Of a DNA stretch of 7,822 nt, positions 7,006 through 7,822 are shown one piece after another; position 1 is the first letter of the stretch; every line of letters starts with the position of its first letter. Location: contig CAZXTR010000040.1 of the NCBI GenBank assembly GCA_964643615.1, positions 1-7,822 of the forward strand, written 5' to 3'. A model generated the notes under the pieces. That model worked only from the letters and a program-made list of their open reading frames with translations. It was not told where the DNA came from and made no database searches. The position numbers were made by a program, and so were the translations under genes. The DNA is from CAZXTR01 sp964643615. GTDB lineage: Bacteria; Pseudomonadota; Alphaproteobacteria; CAAHEQ01; UBA3637.

Positions 7006-7822
7006 TTAAAATAATCCCCACAGTTTCTCTTTTTTCTTCAACGATTGGGATGGGGAGGCATTCTTTTGTTTTCGAGCTTCCCAGGGTGCAACAAATTTTC
7101 CTTCCCACAGCCCACGCTTCATTTGATGCGCTTCTTTTTCATAAGGAATATAAACCAAAGATTGAGCTCTGTCTGCAACGGCCCAACCAGAACCGACCAA
7201 AGCCACACCTAGATCAATGTTTGGTTCTATAACACACGTAGCTACAAAATTACCATCTCTATCACCATATCCAACAGGCACACAATGCACCAATTTATTT
7301 AATACAATACGTTCCAATGTTGCTTTAGCCATTTCGCCACAAGCATACGAATATCCGCGTTTATCTTGACACATTTGAACAGGATCAGGAGCATCAATCC
7401 CATAAAGTTTAATCATACTTGAACCAACTTGAAAAAAATAACCACTGTACACACGATCTACAACACCAACGACAACGTTTTCCTTCGAAAATGCTTCCAT
7501 TTGCAGGATATCATCTTTCGTCACAACCTGCAAAGAATCCTCTTTTGTTTTTTGCGAGCTAGATAGCATCGTTAACCAATTTTGACCCCAACCCAAAAAC
7601 ACAAAAACTCCATAGCCAATTAAAATCAAACAAATCAAAACTAACAGCAATTTAAAAATAAAGCCCAAATATCTTGGAATAATCCATATGGCAAACAAAA
7701 CTGCTAAAATCAACAATGCCCCAGTTAATTTCGGATTATTCTGAATAAAAGGGTAATCAAAATAGGCCTTTATTATTCCGCCAAAAACCGTTGACAACAA
7801 AATAAATTTTAAAATAACAAGC
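7006..7822 (-). CDS. Membrane-anchored SNase-like (thermonuclease-fold) protein, probably 5'-partial
   Basis: The frame is open from the TAA at 7006-7008 to the right edge. The only start in view with support from a start-codon list is TTG at 7798-7800 (264 residues), but it has no Shine-Dalgarno, and the hydrophobic codons before it (LVILKFI) continue the frame, so the true start is probably outside the window. Numbering from that TTG, there are two likely membrane helices (about 25-41 and 46-70), a linker, and an SNase domain at about 108-244 with KLYGIDAPD (131-139), YACGEMAK (152-159), the C-terminal GLWEGKF (230-236) and PWEAR (239-243). Four cysteines (144, 154, 173, 189) fall at places typical of secreted family members, and the loop between the helices is basic, so a periplasmic C-terminal domain is inferred. 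Compared with staphylococcal nuclease, the active-site residues D21, R35, E43 and R87 appear replaced by Y121, K131, D139 and N184; only D40 (D136) is kept. It abuts tsaE. Fold confident, enzymatic activity doubtful. Confidence 0.8.
   Translation of the reverse strand, partial: LVILKFILLSTVFGGIIKAYFDYPFIQNNPKLTGALLILAVLFAIWIIPRYLGFIFKLLLVLICLILIGYGVFVFLGWGQNWLTMLSSSQKTKEDSLQVVTKDDILQMEAFSKENVVVGVVDRVYSGYFFQVGSSMIKLYGIDAPDPVQMCQDKRGYSYACGEMAKATLERIVLNKLVHCVPVGYGDRDGNFVATCVIEPNIDLGVALVGSGWAVADRAQSLVYIPYEKEAHQMKRGLWEGKFVAPWEARKQKNASPSQSLKKKEKLWGLF
7015..7019 (-). promoter_or_regulatory. Ribosome binding site for tsaE
   Basis: GGGGA is located 9 nt upstream of the tsaE ATG (7003-7005), inside the last codons of the SNase-like gene. 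It is a moderate match to the Shine-Dalgarno sequence. With the TAA-ATG direct abutment it suggests translation coupled to the upstream gene. Confidence 0.5.

Noticed and set aside
6876..7232. Plus-strand open frame of 118 codons across the tsaE/SNase junction
   Set aside because: It is antisense to two well-supported genes and has no domain, no ribosome binding site and no coding signature of its own.
1..7822. A new defence or mobile system
   Set aside because: I see no integrase, transposase, toxin-antitoxin pair, CRISPR array, direct or inverted repeats or composition shift. All genes have plausible housekeeping roles, and AddAB is core DNA repair here, not a dedicated defence cassette.

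Overview
The window is about 7.8 kb of AT-rich bacterial DNA (roughly 35% G+C, from spot counts of a few lines). It is coding almost end to end, and every gene is on the minus strand. The order of transcription, right to left, is: a membrane-anchored staphylococcal-nuclease-like (SNase) protein, tsaE, an AmgK-like sugar kinase/phosphotransferase, addB, addA. Gene boundaries are very tight: 0 bp, a 34-bp overlap, 1 bp, and a 4-bp ATGA overlap. This looks like a single operon whose promoter lies beyond the right edge and whose end lies beyond the left edge. No intergenic stretch approaches 300 bases, and I see no RNA gene, mobile element, CRISPR array, repeat or terminator.

Organism: the AddB is of the alphaproteobacterial type, with a C-terminal nuclease but no P-loop and no Fe-S cysteines. 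A tsaE / COG3178-type phosphotransferase / addB / addA order is also characteristic of Alphaproteobacteria. The low G+C would fit an AT-rich, perhaps host-associated, member of that class. I cannot place it more precisely. TGA is used as a stop (addB), so the standard bacterial code applies.

Layout: addA (positions 1-2752) is cut by the left edge just as its nuclease domain begins. addB (2749-5577), the kinase (5579-6559) and tsaE (6526-7005) are complete. The SNase-like gene (7006 to the right edge) has an open reading frame to the last base, so its true start is probably outside the window.

Functions: AddA and AddB together form the helicase-nuclease that resects double-strand DNA breaks for RecA-dependent recombination. 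TsaE is the ATPase needed to make the universal t6A37 tRNA modification. The kinase probably acts in peptidoglycan sugar recycling (MurNAc/GlcNAc to the 1-phosphate), but the nucleotidyltransferase (MurU) that usually sits between it and addB in related genomes is absent here. The SNase-like protein appears to have lost most of the classical catalytic residues.

The window is mostly an ordinary housekeeping operon, and I found no convincing new system. The points worth a second look are the apparently non-catalytic SNase domain at the head of the operon, the missing murU, and the A-tract junction between tsaE and the kinase, where related genomes carry a fused gene.
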